DNA of 64,000 nt from NCBI RefSeq assembly GCF_036850765.1, contig NC_089494.1, positions 233,882,779 through 233,946,778 on the forward strand, written 5' to 3'. Source of the DNA: Saccopteryx bilineata (lineage: Eukaryota > Chordata > Mammalia > Chiroptera > Emballonuridae). The notes beneath the pieces are model-generated. The model worked only from the letters and a program-made list of their open reading frames with translations, searched no databases and was not told where the DNA came from. Each line of letters opens with the position of its first letter. Positions within the stretch are counted from its first letter, which is position 1. The position numbers and the translations under genes were made by a program. Shown in pieces: positions 44,348 to 55,575 of this stretch.

Positions 44348-44942
44348 TCCTGGTCGGTGCGCAGTTAGTGGGCGAGAATTTCTTCCTAGGCCCCGAGAGT
44401 GGGTGCCCGTGTTGCCCCACGGAGAGGCAGGGTCAGAGGCCTTTCTTTGGGCCGAGGGCAGAGTCTCTGGGCAGCCCCAGCGCCCTGGGAAAGCCACGCA
44501 CGGGAGGGAGTGAGAACTAATTCCAACGGTGGAGATTTTCCGTGCTGGAGGGTGTTTCACTCAGAGGGAACCGCGGCTGGCCTCATATCCTGGTTTGCGC
44601 GCGCAGATAAGGAGTGAGCAATTCCTCCGAGTGCCTCGGCAGTGCGCGCCCGTGTTATCGCACAGAGGGGCAGAGTCAGGGGCCTTTGTGTGGGCCAAAG
44701 CGGAATCTCGGGCTGCCCCAGCGCCTTCCAAAAGTCATGCACAGGGACGGAGCGAGACTTAATTCCAACGCTGCAACTTTTCCCTGCGGTTGGGGGTTTC
44801 GCTCAAAGCATGAGACTGCTGGCCGGATATCCTGGTCGCAGACAGTGAGTGAGAGTTTCCTCCAAGTGCCCCGGAAGTGGCCGCCCGCTTGTGTTACCGG
44901 ACAGAGTGGCAGAGCCAGAGGTCTTTGAGTGTGCGGAAAGCC
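44348..44942 (+). promoter_or_regulatory. L1-B tandem 5' UTR monomers, ~240 bp
   Basis: Three successive units start with TCCTGG at 44348, 44588 and 44830, giving periods of 240 and 242 bp; the third is cut at about 44942, where the segment shared with L1-A begins. Each unit repeats landmarks in order: a GCAGA/GTGAGTGAG-like start, TTCCTCC..GTGCC, GCCCGTGTTA, CAGAG.GGCAGAGTCAG, CCTTTG, CTGCCCCAGCGCC, GAGAC.TAATTCCAACG and TTTTCC. Units are CpG-rich. Frames of 60-100 codons here are shadows. Mouse L1 subfamilies carry comparable promoter monomers of about 200 bp. Confidence 0.85.
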
Positions 44943-45364
44943 CGCCTGATTATGCTAGCAGCTCTGACTGACTGAGCCTTACCCAGAGCCCTGTGCTGAG
45001 TGGAAATAGAGTGGGAAGTTGCCAGCTCTTTGAGCCTCTTACTATCCAGGCAGAGGCAGCAGCAACCCCATAGCTGGATTATCAGGCTACTAATTGAGGA
45101 AGGAAAGACTAGGAGAAAGGCTCCAGGAACACGGACTCTCTCACTGTCGGAGCCTATAAATGCTAATGAGCTTCGACTGCCAACGAGACTAAAGCACAAT
45201 ACATGACATTGCCATAGAGACTTATCAACTGCAAACCTCTACCTGAGCGTGCCAAAGGGGCAGAACCCGGGGTACAGAGTCACCGACCAGGAAGAGGGAG
45301 AGAAAAGAAAAAGCAAGAAGATAACCTCTCAAAATCAAGAATAATCTGCAGACTTTATAACCTA

Positions 45365-46265
45365 TCCCATTTTATTATATTTGTTCATTTGTTTCTCTTA
45401 TCTTCATTCTTGATACTTTTTTTTCCTCCTCCAATTTGGCCGATTAACTCTCTACCAGTCTTACTCTCTCCTCTCCTTGAACTATACTACCCATAAGTGT
45501 TACATCTCCCATTATCTTTTCTCTTCTCTTCCTTTCTCTCTATGAGGGTTGCACTCCAAAACCCTTAACTCTCTCTCTCTCTCTCTCCTTTCTTTTTTCT
45601 TCTTTTAGTGGTTCCCTCTTTTATTCTCTCTCTCTCTTTCTTTTCTCCCTCTACATTAGTTTCTTCCTTTCTCCTTTACATCTCCTCTCATTCAAACCTC
45701 AAAACAAACAAATTATCTTATCTGGGACTCAAACTTATGTTTGTGGCATTTTGGGGGTTTTTTACTTCACCTTTTTAACTCACTAGCAGTGCTCCCATCC
45801 CTGGCTCTCCATATTATCTAGTTCTTGTTCCACTAAATACAATAGTAATTTTTTAATTTGTCCCCCCATTTTTCCATTTTCCTCTTATTCCCCTCATCAC
45901 AACTCTTAGACAACAAACACCTAAAAGCAAATCATTTTATTCTTGACCCAAATTTTTTCCTTATTTGCTTTTTGTGGGTCCATATGCTCTTTTTTTTTCT
46001 TTTTTCTTTTTTTTTCTTGCCCCTTTATTACTTTTCCCCAATTCAGGCCCTCCATCACAGGCATTGTTTGTTATAATTCACAGTCCACCACAAGATTTTC
46101 TCAAGAAAGAGGGGAGAGGAGAGGAGAGGAAAAAAGGAGGGGGGGAATAATTTCCTTTTTTAAAAAACTTTAATTTTATTTTATTTTTCTTTATTTCATT
46201 ATTAATTTTTTTTTTAAAAAAAACTCTTCGATTTTTTATTTTTTTATTTTTTTTAACTTTTTATT
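45365..46265 (+). other. L1-B polypyrimidine block upstream of ORF1
   Basis: This is the counterpart of the L1-A block, with CT- and T-rich sequence up to ORF1 and a purine patch at 46104-46150. Sequence agreement with L1-A is patchy, but the compositional bias is conserved. Confidence 0.8.
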
Positions 46266-46308
46266 CTTTATTAAATCTCATTAATACTATCAACAAAACC
46301 ACCCTCAG

Positions 46309-47303
46309 ATGCCATTAAGGAAGAAAAAATCAAATATCATGGATACAAAAGAAAGAGAGGTAACACAGCTAGATGAGGAAAAATCTATGGAGAAAAAATT
46401 TAATATATTGGAAACCTTGGAGCTAAATGACAGAGAATTCTAGATAGAAATCCTAAAAATCCTCCGAGATATACAAGAAAACACAGAAAGGCAATTTAGG
46501 GAGCTCAGAAAACAACTCAATGAACACAAAGAATATATGTCCAAGGAAATTGAAACTATAAAAACAAATCAAACAGAGATGAAAAACTCAATTCACGAGC
46601 TGAAAAACGAAGTAACAAGCTTAGCTAATAGAACAGGTCAGATAGAAGAGAGGATTAGTGAAATAGAAGACAAGCAACTTGAGGCACAACAGAGAGAAGA
46701 AGAAAGAGACTCAAAAATTAAAAAAAATGAGATAGCCCTACAAGAATTATCTGACTCCATCAAAAAGAATAACATAAGAATAATAGGTATATCAGAGGGA
46801 GAAGAGAGAGAAAATGGAATGGAGAACATACTCAAACAAATAATAGATAAGAACTTCCCAAGCCTGTGGAAAGAACTAAAGCCTCAAGTTCAAGAAGCAA
46901 ACAGAACTCCAAGTTTTCTTAACCCCAACAAACCTACTCCAAGGCATATCATAATGAAATTGACACAAACCAACAGCAAAGAAAAAATTCTCAAGGCAGC
47001 CAGGGAAAAGAAGAATACAACATATAAAGGAAGGCCCATTAGATTATCATCAGATTTCTCAGCAGAAACTCTGCAAGCTAGAAGAGAGTGGACCCCAATA
47101 TTTAAAGCCTGAAAGAGAGGAACTTTCAGCCATGAATACTATACCCATCAAAGCTATCCTTCAAATACGAAGGAGAAATAAAAACATTCACAGATACAGA
47201 AAAGATGAGGGAATTTATCATCAGAAAACCCCCACTCCAGGAATTACTAAAGGGGGTTCTCCAATCAGATACAAAGAACAAAAAAAAACAGAGCCACAAG
47301 TAA
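46309..47303 (+). pseudogene. L1-B ORF1 (RNA-binding chaperone), disrupted
   Basis: The start is MPLRKKKSNIMDTKEREVTQ at 46309, which shows the intact N-terminus that L1-A has lost. A stop at 46441 cuts the early coiled coil (after LNDREF). The frame then stays open from MSKEIETIKTNQ through the coiled coil, the RRM segment with RIIGISEGEE and the C-terminal domain (SAETLQARREW, about 47058-47090). A one-base deletion near 47107 causes a stop at 47110, and in the restored phase a second stop lies at 47133. The final in-phase stop is 47301-47303. Intact length would be about 331 codons. It lies 326 bp upstream of ORF2, the usual L1 order. Confidence 0.92.
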
Positions 47304-47629
47304 AAGCTCCAAGAAGAACACAATAAAACCAAATTTAAACTGTGACAACAACAAAAAGAAAGAGGGGGAGAAGATGGAGATTAACAGTAGCAAAAAACGA
47401 TGGAGTGCAAAAGTACTCACAAAATAGTTCGCTACAATGAACAGGGTAGGGACCCTTTTCATTACTCAAAGGTAACCACCATTGAAAAAACCACCACAGA
47501 AGCACATGAGATAAAAAAGATAGCAACAGAGGAAAGATGTATGGAATACAACCAAATAAAAACAAAAGATAGAAAAATGAAAGAGAAGGATCAAACAAGA
47601 CACAAAACTAACAGAAAGCAAGATATAAA

Positions 47630-50600
47630 ATGGCAATAGGGAACTCACAAGTATCAATAATTACACTAAATGTAAACGGATTGAACTCACCAATAAAAAG
47701 GCACAGAGTAGCAGAATGGATTAAAAAAGAAAATCCAACTGTATGCTGCCTACAGGAAACTCATCTAAGTAACAAGGATAAAAACAAATTCAAAGTGAAA
47801 GGCTGGAAAAAATACTCCAAGCAAATAACATCCAAAAAAAAGCAGGTGTAGCAATACTCATATCGGATAATGCTGACTACAAGACAGGAAAAGTACTCAG
47901 AGACAAAAATGGCCATTTCATAATGGCTAAGGGGACACTGAATCAAGAAGACATAACAATTCTTAATATATATGCACCAAACCAAGGAGCACCAAAATAT
48001 ATAAGACAGCTACTTATTGATCTTAAAACAAAAACTGACAAAAATACAATCATACTTGGAGACCTCAATACACCGCTGACGGCTCTAGATCGGTCATCCA
48101 AACAGAGAATCAACAAAGACATAGTGGCCTTAAACAAAACACTAGAGCACCTGGATATGATAGACATCTACAGGACATTTCATCCCAAAGTGACTGAGTA
48201 TACATTTTTCTCCAGTGTACATGGATCATTCTCAAGAATTGACCATATGTTGGGCCACAAAAACAACATCAGCAAATTCAGAAAAATTGAAGTTGTACCA
48301 AGCATATTTTCTAATCATAAAGCCTTGAAACTAGAATTCAACTGCAAAAAAGAGGAAAAAAATCCCACAAAAATGTGGAAACTAAACAACATACTTTTAA
48401 AAAATGAATGGGTCAAAGAAGAAATAAGTGCAGAGATCAAAAGATATATACAGACTAATGAAAATGACAATACCACATATCAGAATCTATGGGATGCAGC
48501 AAAAGCAGTGATAAGAGGAAAGTTCATACCACTTCAGGCATATATGAACAAACAAGAGAGAGCCCAAGTGAACCACTTAACTTCCCACCTTAAGGAACTA
48601 GAAAAAGAAGAACAAAGACAACCCAAAAGCAGCAGAAGAAAGGAGATAATAAAAATCAGAGCAGAAATAAATGAATTAGAGAACAGAAAAACTATAGAAA
48701 AAATTAATAGAACAAGGAGCTGATTCTTTGAAAAGATCAACAAAATTGACAAACCCTTGGCAAGACTTACCAAGGAAAAAAGAGAAAGAACTCATATAAA
48801 CAAAATCCAAAATGAAAGAGGAGAAATCACCATGGACACCGTAGATATACAAAGAATTATTGTAGAATACTATGAAAAACTTTATGCCACTAAATTCAAC
48901 AACCTAGAAGAAATGGATAAATTCCTAGAAAAATACAACCTTCCTAGACTGAGTCAAGAAGAAGCAGAAAGCCTAAACAGACCTATCAGTAGAGAAGAAA
49001 TAGAAAAAACCATTAAAAACCTCCCCAAAAATAAAAGTCCAGGCCCTGACGGCTATATCAGCGAATTTTATCAAACATTCAAAGAAGACTTGGTTCCTAT
49101 TCTACTCAAAGTCTTCCAAAAAATTGAAGAAGAAGCAATACTTCCAAACACATTTTATGAGGCCAACATAACCCTCATACCAAAACCAGGCAAGGATGGC
49201 ACAAAAAAGAAAACTACAGACCAATATCTCTAATGAATACAGATGCTAAAATACTAAACAAAATACTAGCAAATCGAATACAACAACATATTAAAAAAAT
49301 AATACATCATGATCAAGTGGGATTCATTCCAGAATCTCAAGGATGGTTCAACATACGTAAAACGGTTAACGTAATACACCATATCAACAAAACAAAGAAC
49401 AAAAACCACATGATCTTATCAATAGATGCAGAAAAGGCTTTTGATAAAATACAACACAATTTTATGTTTAAGACTCTCAACAAAATGGGTATAGAAGGAA
49501 AATATCTCAACATGATAAAGGCCATATATGATAAACCATCAGCTAACATCATATTAAATGGCACTAAACTGAAGGCTTTCCCCCTTAAATCAGGAACAAG
49601 ACAGGGTTGTCCACTCTCTCCACTCTTATTTAATGTGGTACTAGAGGTTCTCGCCACAGCAATCAGAGAAGACAAAGAAATAAAAGGCATCCATATCGGA
49701 AAAGAAGAAGTCAAGGTATCACTTTTTGCAGATGATATGATCCTACACATCGAAAACTCCAAAGAATCCACAAAAAGACTACTAGAAACAATAAGCCAAT
49801 ACAGTAAGGTCGCAGGATACAAAATTAACATACAGAAGTCAATAGCGTTTCTATATGCCAACAATGAAACAACTGAGAAGGAACTCAAAAGAATAATCCC
49901 CTTCACGATTGCAACAAAAAAAATAAAATACTTAGGAATAAACATAACAAAGAATGTAAAGGACTTATATAATGAAAACTATAAACCATTGTTAAGGGAA
50001 ATCGAAGAAGATATAATGAGATGGAAGAATATACCTTGTTCTTGGCTAGGAAGAATAAATATAATCAAGATGGCTATATTACCTAAAGCAATATACAAAT
50101 TTAATGCAATTCCCATCAAACTTCCAATGACATTTTTTAAAGAAATAGAGCAAAAAATCATCAGATTTATATGGAACTATAAAAAACCCCGAATAGCCAA
50201 AGCAATCCTAAAGAAAAAGAATGAAGCTGGGGGCATTACAATACCTGACTTCAAACTCTATTATAGGGCCACGACAATCAAAACAGCATGGTATTGGCAG
50301 AAAAATAGACACTCAGACCAATGGAACAGAATAGAAAGTCCAGAAATAAAACCACATATATATAGTCAAATAATTTTGGATAAAGGGGCCAACGACACAC
50401 AATGGAGAAAAGAAAGCCTCTTCAATAAATGGTGCTGGGAAAACTGGAAAGCCACATGCAAAAGAATGAAACTGGACTACACTCTCTCCCCCTGTACAAA
50501 AATTAACTCAAAATGGATCAAAGATCTAAACATAAGACCTGAAACAATTAAGTACATAGAAGAAGACATAGGTACTCAACTCATGGACCTGGGTTTTAAA

Positions 50601-51454
50601 GAGCATTTTATGAATTTGACTCCAATGGCAAGAGAAGTGAAGGCAAAAATTAATGAATGGGACTACATCAGACTAAGAAGTTTTTGCTCAGCAAGAGAAA
50701 CTGATAACAAAATAAACAGAAAGCCAACTAAATGGGAAATGATATTTTCAAACAACAGCTCAGATAAGGGCCTAATATCCAAAATATACAAAGAACTCAT
50801 AAAACTCAACAACAAACAAACAAACAATCCAATAAAAAAATGGGAAGAGGATATGAATAGACACTTCTCCCAGGAAGAAATACAAATGGCCAACAGATAT
50901 ATGAAAAGATGCTCATCTTCTTTAGCTATTAGAGAAATGCAAATCAAAACGGCAATGAGATACCACCTCACACCTGTTCAATTAGCTGTTATTAGCAAGT
51001 CAGGTAATAGCAAATGTTGGAGAGGCTGTGGAGAAAAAGGAACCCTCATACACTGTTGGTGGGAATGTAAAGTAGTACAACCATTATGGAAGAAAGTATG
51101 GTGGTTTTTCAAAAAACTGAAAATAGAACTACCTTATGACCCAGCAATCCCTCTACTGGGTATATATCCCCAAAACTCAGAAACATTGATACGTAAAGAC
51201 ACATGTAGCCCCATGTTTATTGCAGCATTGTTCACAGTGGCCAGCACATGGAAACAACCAAAATCCCATCAATAGATGACTGGATAAAGAAGATGTGGCA
51301 CATACACACTATGGAATACTACTCAGCCATAAGAAATGATGACATCAGAACATTTACAGCAAAATGGTGGGATCTTGATAACATGATACGAAGCGAAATA
51401 AGTAAATCAGAAAAAAACAGGAACTGTATTATTCCATACGTAGGTGGGACATAA
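47630..51454 (+). pseudogene. L1-B ORF2 (endonuclease-reverse transcriptase), disrupted
   Basis: The ATG at 47630 opens an endonuclease domain with N14 and E43 (QETHL). A lost A in the run at 47807-47812 shifts the frame. The next segment (47923-48720) holds GDLNT, but the catalytic SDH motif reads SNH (Asp229 to Asn). A Trp-to-stop lies at 48721, and another one-base loss in the A-run at 49203-49208 shifts the frame. From 49233 to 51275 a single 680-codon frame carries the whole reverse transcriptase core ([23 protein letters not shown]) and the Cys motif C-x3-C-x7-H-x4-C (about 51018-51072). It stops at 51273-51275; the last ~60 codons (DWIKKMW...GGT) continue in a different phase to 51454, as in L1-A. 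Confidence 0.95.
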
Positions 51455-51699
51455 TAGTGAAACTAAGAGACATTGATAAGAGTGTGGTGGTTACGGGTGG
51501 GAGGGGGGAATGGGAGAAGGATAGGGAGTGGGGAGGGACACAAAGAAAACAAGATAGAAGGTGACAGAGGACAATCTGACTTTGGGTGGTGGGTATGCAA
51601 CATAATTGAACGACAAGATAACCTGGACTTGTTATCTTTGAATATATGTATCCTGATTTATTGATGTCACCCCATTAAAAAAATAAAATTATTATAAAA
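51455..51699 (+). other. L1-B 3' UTR with G-rich tract
   Basis: The polypurine segment 51485-51540 has repeated G runs (GGGTGGGAGGGGGG and onward). It ends with 'CACCCCATTAAAAAAATAAAA' and an A-rich tail. Confidence 0.85.
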
Positions 51700-51718
51700 A
51701 AAAAGTTACAGACATTAA

Positions 51719-51985
51719 ATATAGGGCTAGACTTCCCAATGGGGAAATTTCCTGGGCCACCACCAGTATTCTTCTTAACTCAAGGAACCTGTACTATACT
51801 TGTTGTAGGATTTGAAGCCAGATTTCATACCATAAAGAATTTGCAAATTGCCCCAATTCTTTTCCCAAGTTTCAGCTGGATCTTATCACCTTACAGGTTC
51901 CTGTTTTTAGAGTGTTATCAACATCCTCAGTTATTTAGGCTTAGGTTTAGGCTAATCAAAGTGTTACCAAACAAGGACCAGAACC
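51719..51985. other. Non-repetitive DNA
   Basis: Continuation of the host sequence after the L1-B TSD; no feature recognised. The 91-codon frame at 51739-52014 is unsupported. Confidence 0.4.
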
Positions 51986-53205
51986 GGCCGGCTGTGCCTT
52001 GGGCTGGCCTGTAGTGTGTGGGTTCTTGACTTTGTGAAGGAAAGATTTCACAGCATGAATCTAGGTGATTTTGAGAGTACATTTATTAATGCTAAGGACA
52101 GTGAAACAAGAAAGGGCCAAAGATAGAAGAAACAATAGAAGAAACAAGCAGGGCTGCCTTGCTCTCTAGCAGTCAATGAAAAAGAACTTTGGAGACAGGA
52201 TCAGGGAGTAAGCTTGCGATGGGCTGCCACCGCTCATGTCTCTCCTGGTTGCAAATCTCATGGGGACACTTAGAATTTAAGAAACGCACAACTGAGAAGG
52301 AAGCAGAGGGGGAAGGGAAAAGGGCAGGCAGATTCCTGGGAGAAGCACGTGGTAAGACATTCGGCTCAGCGGTAGAGTGTCAGCCTGATGTGTGGAAGTC
52401 CCAAGTTCAATTCCCAGTTCAATACATGGAAGAAGCAACCATCTGCTTCTCCACCCTTCCCCCTCACCTCTCTCTTTTTTTCCCTCTTTCAGCCGTGTCT
52501 CTAATGATTCGAGCAAAGCTGGTCCTGGGAGCTGAGAGTGGCTCCATGACTTCCCTCAGGTGCTATTATAGCTCAGTTGCCAAGCAACAGAGCAGCGGCC
52601 CAGATGCAGAGCATTGCCTGGTTAGGGGATTGGCTGGGTGGGTCCCAGTCCCTTGGGGTGCATTCAAGAGTCTGTCTCTGCCTCCCTGCCAAACACTTAA
52701 TAATAATAAAAAAAAGCCTTTGGTATGAGAGTTTTTAAAAGCTGGGAGTTTTAGAGAAGGTTTTAGGGAAAGATCTCAACAGTATATTCATCAGTCTTTC
52801 CAGGTATGTCTTTTCAGGGTCGTGGTGTCCACTGATTGGTCAGTGCCAGGGCAAGGGTTCATTAGTCATATAGTTGGTCCTGGCATTGCATGCCTGCTTT
52901 TGCTGCTTTTCTGGGCCTAGAATTGAAATACAATTCTAAGGAAGAAAGGTCAGGGTTGTCAAAGCACATGACCAGCAATATGCCAAGGGAGGAAAGGCTT
53001 CCTGGGGGCAAGGCCTGGTGTCAGTATTGTTTGTTCCTAGGCACACATGGCTTTCTGTGTGACCCTAGGTGATCCTTTGTACCTGGCTGTACAATGTTCG
53101 GCCAACTTGGTCAGCTACTTGCCTAAGCTTCCCCATTTCACTTACCAAGAAATTTTTCTTAATTTTTACTATCCTGCCTTAAAAGCAAGTTTGGGCAAAG
53201 GAGAA
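51986..53205 (-). mobile_element. Probable LTR, class I-like, interrupted by a SINE
   Basis: On the minus strand the order is a U3-like region, a CCAAT box (complement of ATTGG at 52836-52840), a TTTAAAA box (about 52733-52739), the inserted SINE, then AATAAA (complement of TTTATT, 52082-52087) and an R/U5-like end '...CACAAAGTCAAGAACCCACACAC'. The plus-strand start TGTGCC at 51986 would give the terminal CA. Both outer limits are approximate and no TSD was confirmed. No internal retroviral genes are visible. Confidence 0.5.
52358..52720 (+). mobile_element. Old family A SINE inside the LTR
   Basis: The 5' end is slightly truncated: TTCGGCTCAGCGGTAGAG is the A-box region and AGTTCAATTCCC the B box. 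The body and the end 'CTGCCTCCCTGCCAAACACTTAATAATAATAAAAAAA' match an older subfamily. The CTCF-like core is not preserved. Confidence 0.85.
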
Positions 53206-53294
53206 AAGAAAAGGGAGACAAGGAGAAGAAAAATACTTTAAAACAAAAACAGAAATGCCCCACCTATACTAATAGTACACATACATTGCCTTTT

Positions 53295-53654
53295 TTTTTT
53301 TTTTGTATTTTTCTGAAGTTGGAAACGCGGAGGCAGTCAGACAGACTCCCGCATGTGCCCGACCAGCATGCCCACCAGAGGGCGATGCTCTGCCCATCTG
53401 GGGCGTTGCTCTGTTGCAACTAGAGCCATTCTAGTACCTGAAGCAGAGGTCATAGAGCCATCCTGAGTGCCAGGGCCAACTTTGCTCCAATGGAGCCTCA
53501 GCTGCGGGAGGGGAAGAGAGAGACAGAGAGGAAGGAGAGGCGGAGGGGTAGAGAAGCAGATAGGCGCTTCCCCTGTGTGCCCTGGCCGGGAATCGAACCC
53601 GGGACTCCTGCATGCCAGGCCAATGCTCTACCACTGAGCCAACTGGCCAGGGCC
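53295..53654 (-). mobile_element. Family A SINE
   Basis: It is complete, minus strand, with TSDs TACATTGCCTTTT at 53282-53294 and 53655-53667. The single core CCACCAGAGGGCG (53372-53384) is a close match to a canonical CTCF core. CpGs are partly retained. Confidence 0.96.
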
Positions 53655-53667
53655 TACATTGCCTTTT

Positions 53668-54629
53668 GAAAGGCAAAAAGATGTCATACTTTTTCTTTTT
53701 AAATAAAACCATTCCACAAAATGGCATATGACCTAGTCATAACCATACCTACAAATATGATACCTGTGCATGAAAATGTCCCTTTTCTACTTTTTCACAC
53801 ATCAAAATTCTGCATTTAAGGCCAAAGTCAAATCTATCTGCTCCAAGGGATCCTCAGAAGTATCATCTTTGTCCCCACACCCTGCAGGATCTAATATTTC
53901 ATACTCTGTCAAAGCTAGTTCCAAAGTTTCTCCACTAGTGCTCTTGACTATCTCTCCTCACATTCTGTTCTTTTCTCCTCAATTCTTTTTCTAAGAATTA
54001 ATAATAAATTTTTAAAAGAATATTTTAGAACTTGTGATATAATAGATAACATACTACATACTCAATATTTTATTGAAAATCTTAAATGATTCAGCTAATT
54101 TTAATTGACTTAGCTCTTTGCTTTTTTGAAAAACAGAGAAGCTCAGAGAGATTGAGAAACTGGTTCAAGTTCAGAGCTAGGCAGTTGTGAGCAGGGACTC
54201 AATCTCAGCCAGTCTTATTCAAATGGTAGTGACGTAAGGCCATACTAACGTATTGGTATCCATCGAGGCCATGGAACCAGTCTGTCTCCTTTCCCTAGAT
54301 GCTAATAAGAGCTATTTTAAGAGGACAGAGATTTTAATCATGTATGCATAAAAACAGATTTAGTAGAAATTGTGCTTATTTCCTTAACAAATGATTGCAA
54401 AACTAAGCAGTGATATCTAGTTTTCAAGGGTGAGACCTGGGTCTTATGCATTTAATGTCTGTAACAAAGTGCCTAGTACATTGCTGTACTCAAAGGCTCA
54501 GATGTTGTTGCATACATTCATAAAATATTCTTATATACAGACAAATAAATATATTGTAAAATTAAAATGGTACCATATAAACATTTTTTTAAAACTTGGC
54601 AATACATGGTAAGCCTTTTTATCATGTTA
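53668..54629. other. Mostly non-repetitive AT-rich DNA
   Basis: Contains the MIR listed next; nothing else recognised. The frame at 53770-53994 lacks support. Confidence 0.45.
54130..54225 (-). mobile_element. MIR (ancient SINE)
   Basis: 'AACAGAGAAGCTCAGAGAGATTGAGAAACTGGTTCAAGTTCAGAGCTAGGCAGTTGTGAGCAGGGACTCAATCTCAG' follows the antisense MIR order (AAACTGAGGCTCAGAGAGGTTAAG, TTGCCCAAGGTCACACAGC, GAGCTGGGATT). Confidence 0.7.
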
Positions 54630-54644
54630 TGGAATATGATTTTT

Positions 54645-55012
54645 TTTTTTTTTTGTATTTTTCTGAAGCTGGAAACGAGGAGAGACCGTCAGACAGACTC
54701 CCGCATGCGCCCGACCGGGATCCACCCGGCACGCCCACCAGGGGCGATGCTCTGCCCACCAGGGGGCGTCGCTCTGCTGCAACCAGAGCCACTCTAGCGC
54801 CTGGGGCAGAGGCCAAGGAGCCATCTCCAGCGCCTGGGCCATCTTTGCTCCAATGGAGCCTTGGCTGCGGGAGGGGAAGAGAGAGACAGAGAGGAAGGGG
54901 GTGGGGTGGAGAAGCAAATGGGCGCTTCTCCTATGTGCCCTGGCCAAGAATCGAACCCGGGTCCCCCGCACGCCAGGCCGACGCTCTACTGCTGAGCCAA
55001 CCGGCCAGGGCC
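54645..55012 (-). mobile_element. Family A SINE, young copy
   Basis: It is complete with TSDs TGGAATATGATTTTT at 54630-54644 and 55013-55027 (15 of 15). Two CTCF-like units are present: CCACCAGGGGCG (one G short) and the perfect CCACCAGGGGGCG at 54756-54768. It retains many CpGs. Reading frames at 54567-55039 are shadows. Confidence 0.97.
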
Positions 55013-55027
55013 TGGAATATGATTTTT

Positions 55028-55159
55028 GAAAACATATAATTTCACATAAAGATATATAATATTTAATTTGTTATCGCGATTAACCTATTGGGTATATTTA
55101 GATCGTATACATGATTTTTGTTAGTATATCATTATGAAAAACAAAATTAAACTTAGTAC
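55028..55159. other. AT-rich DNA
   Basis: Nothing recognised. Confidence 0.4.
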
Positions 55160-55575
55160 ATTTAAAGATCACATTGGCTTTATTCACTGGTTCATGAATC
55201 AGGCAGCATCACATCTAACAAATATTTTATGATGAAGCAATAAAATATCCCCTAACTTTTGTGAGCAGTAGAAAGGAGATCTTCTGAGCTGTAGAAAAAA
55301 AAAAAAGATTTTTATAGATTGAAAGTTGGGGCAAAAAGAAAGCAATTATTTAACAAAGAATGCATAATTTCAGACAAGTTTACCCTCCTAAGAAAAATAG
55401 AAGGTGTGTATCGGAGGGTTACCTCCCTAGTGCTGACCAAATAATTCCAGGGTACTGGTTACAGGCTGTATTCCAGGGAGAGGCTGGAACTGCAGATAGG
55501 TGGGAGATTAAGTCTTGGTTTGCTGATGTGGGGCTTAGCACTAGTGACTGCATTTTGGGCCTGTTGTCTCCTTTT
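55160..55575 (-). mobile_element. LTR-like segment, family unresolved
   Basis: 'TTGGCTTTATTCACTGGTTCATGAATCAGGCAGCATCACATC' near the left end is typical of the antisense polyadenylation region of mammalian class I LTRs, and 'GATTTTTATAGATTGAAAG' (55307-55325) could be an antisense TATA region. GC content is above the surroundings. Ends and TSD not resolved. Confidence 0.45.

Larger units (their letters stand above)
43908..51699 (+). mobile_element. Full-length L1 retrotransposon (L1-B), inactive
   Basis: The 7.8-kb element has a 5' UTR (43908-46308), ORF1 (46309-47303), ORF2 (47630-51454 including the out-of-phase tail), a 3' UTR with G-rich tract and an A-rich end. The TSD AAAAAGTTACAGACATTAA is identical over 19 bp at 43889-43907 and 51700-51718. 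It is somewhat better preserved than L1-A: the ORF2 RT and C-terminal part is open for 680 codons. Upstream frameshifts and stops make it defective. Confidence 0.97.

Noticed and set aside
44064..44928. Several GC-rich frames of 60-118 codons
   Set aside because: They are shadows of the L1-B 5' UTR monomers; translations repeat with the monomer period.
45858..46173. Phe-rich hydrophobic frames that look like membrane proteins
   Set aside because: They are low-complexity translations of the L1-B polypyrimidine block; the same occurs at 7697-7960 in L1-A.
49233..51275. 680-codon reverse transcriptase frame as a live gene
   Set aside because: It is the 3' part of L1-B ORF2; upstream frameshifts, a Trp-to-stop and a damaged endonuclease make it a pseudogene fragment.
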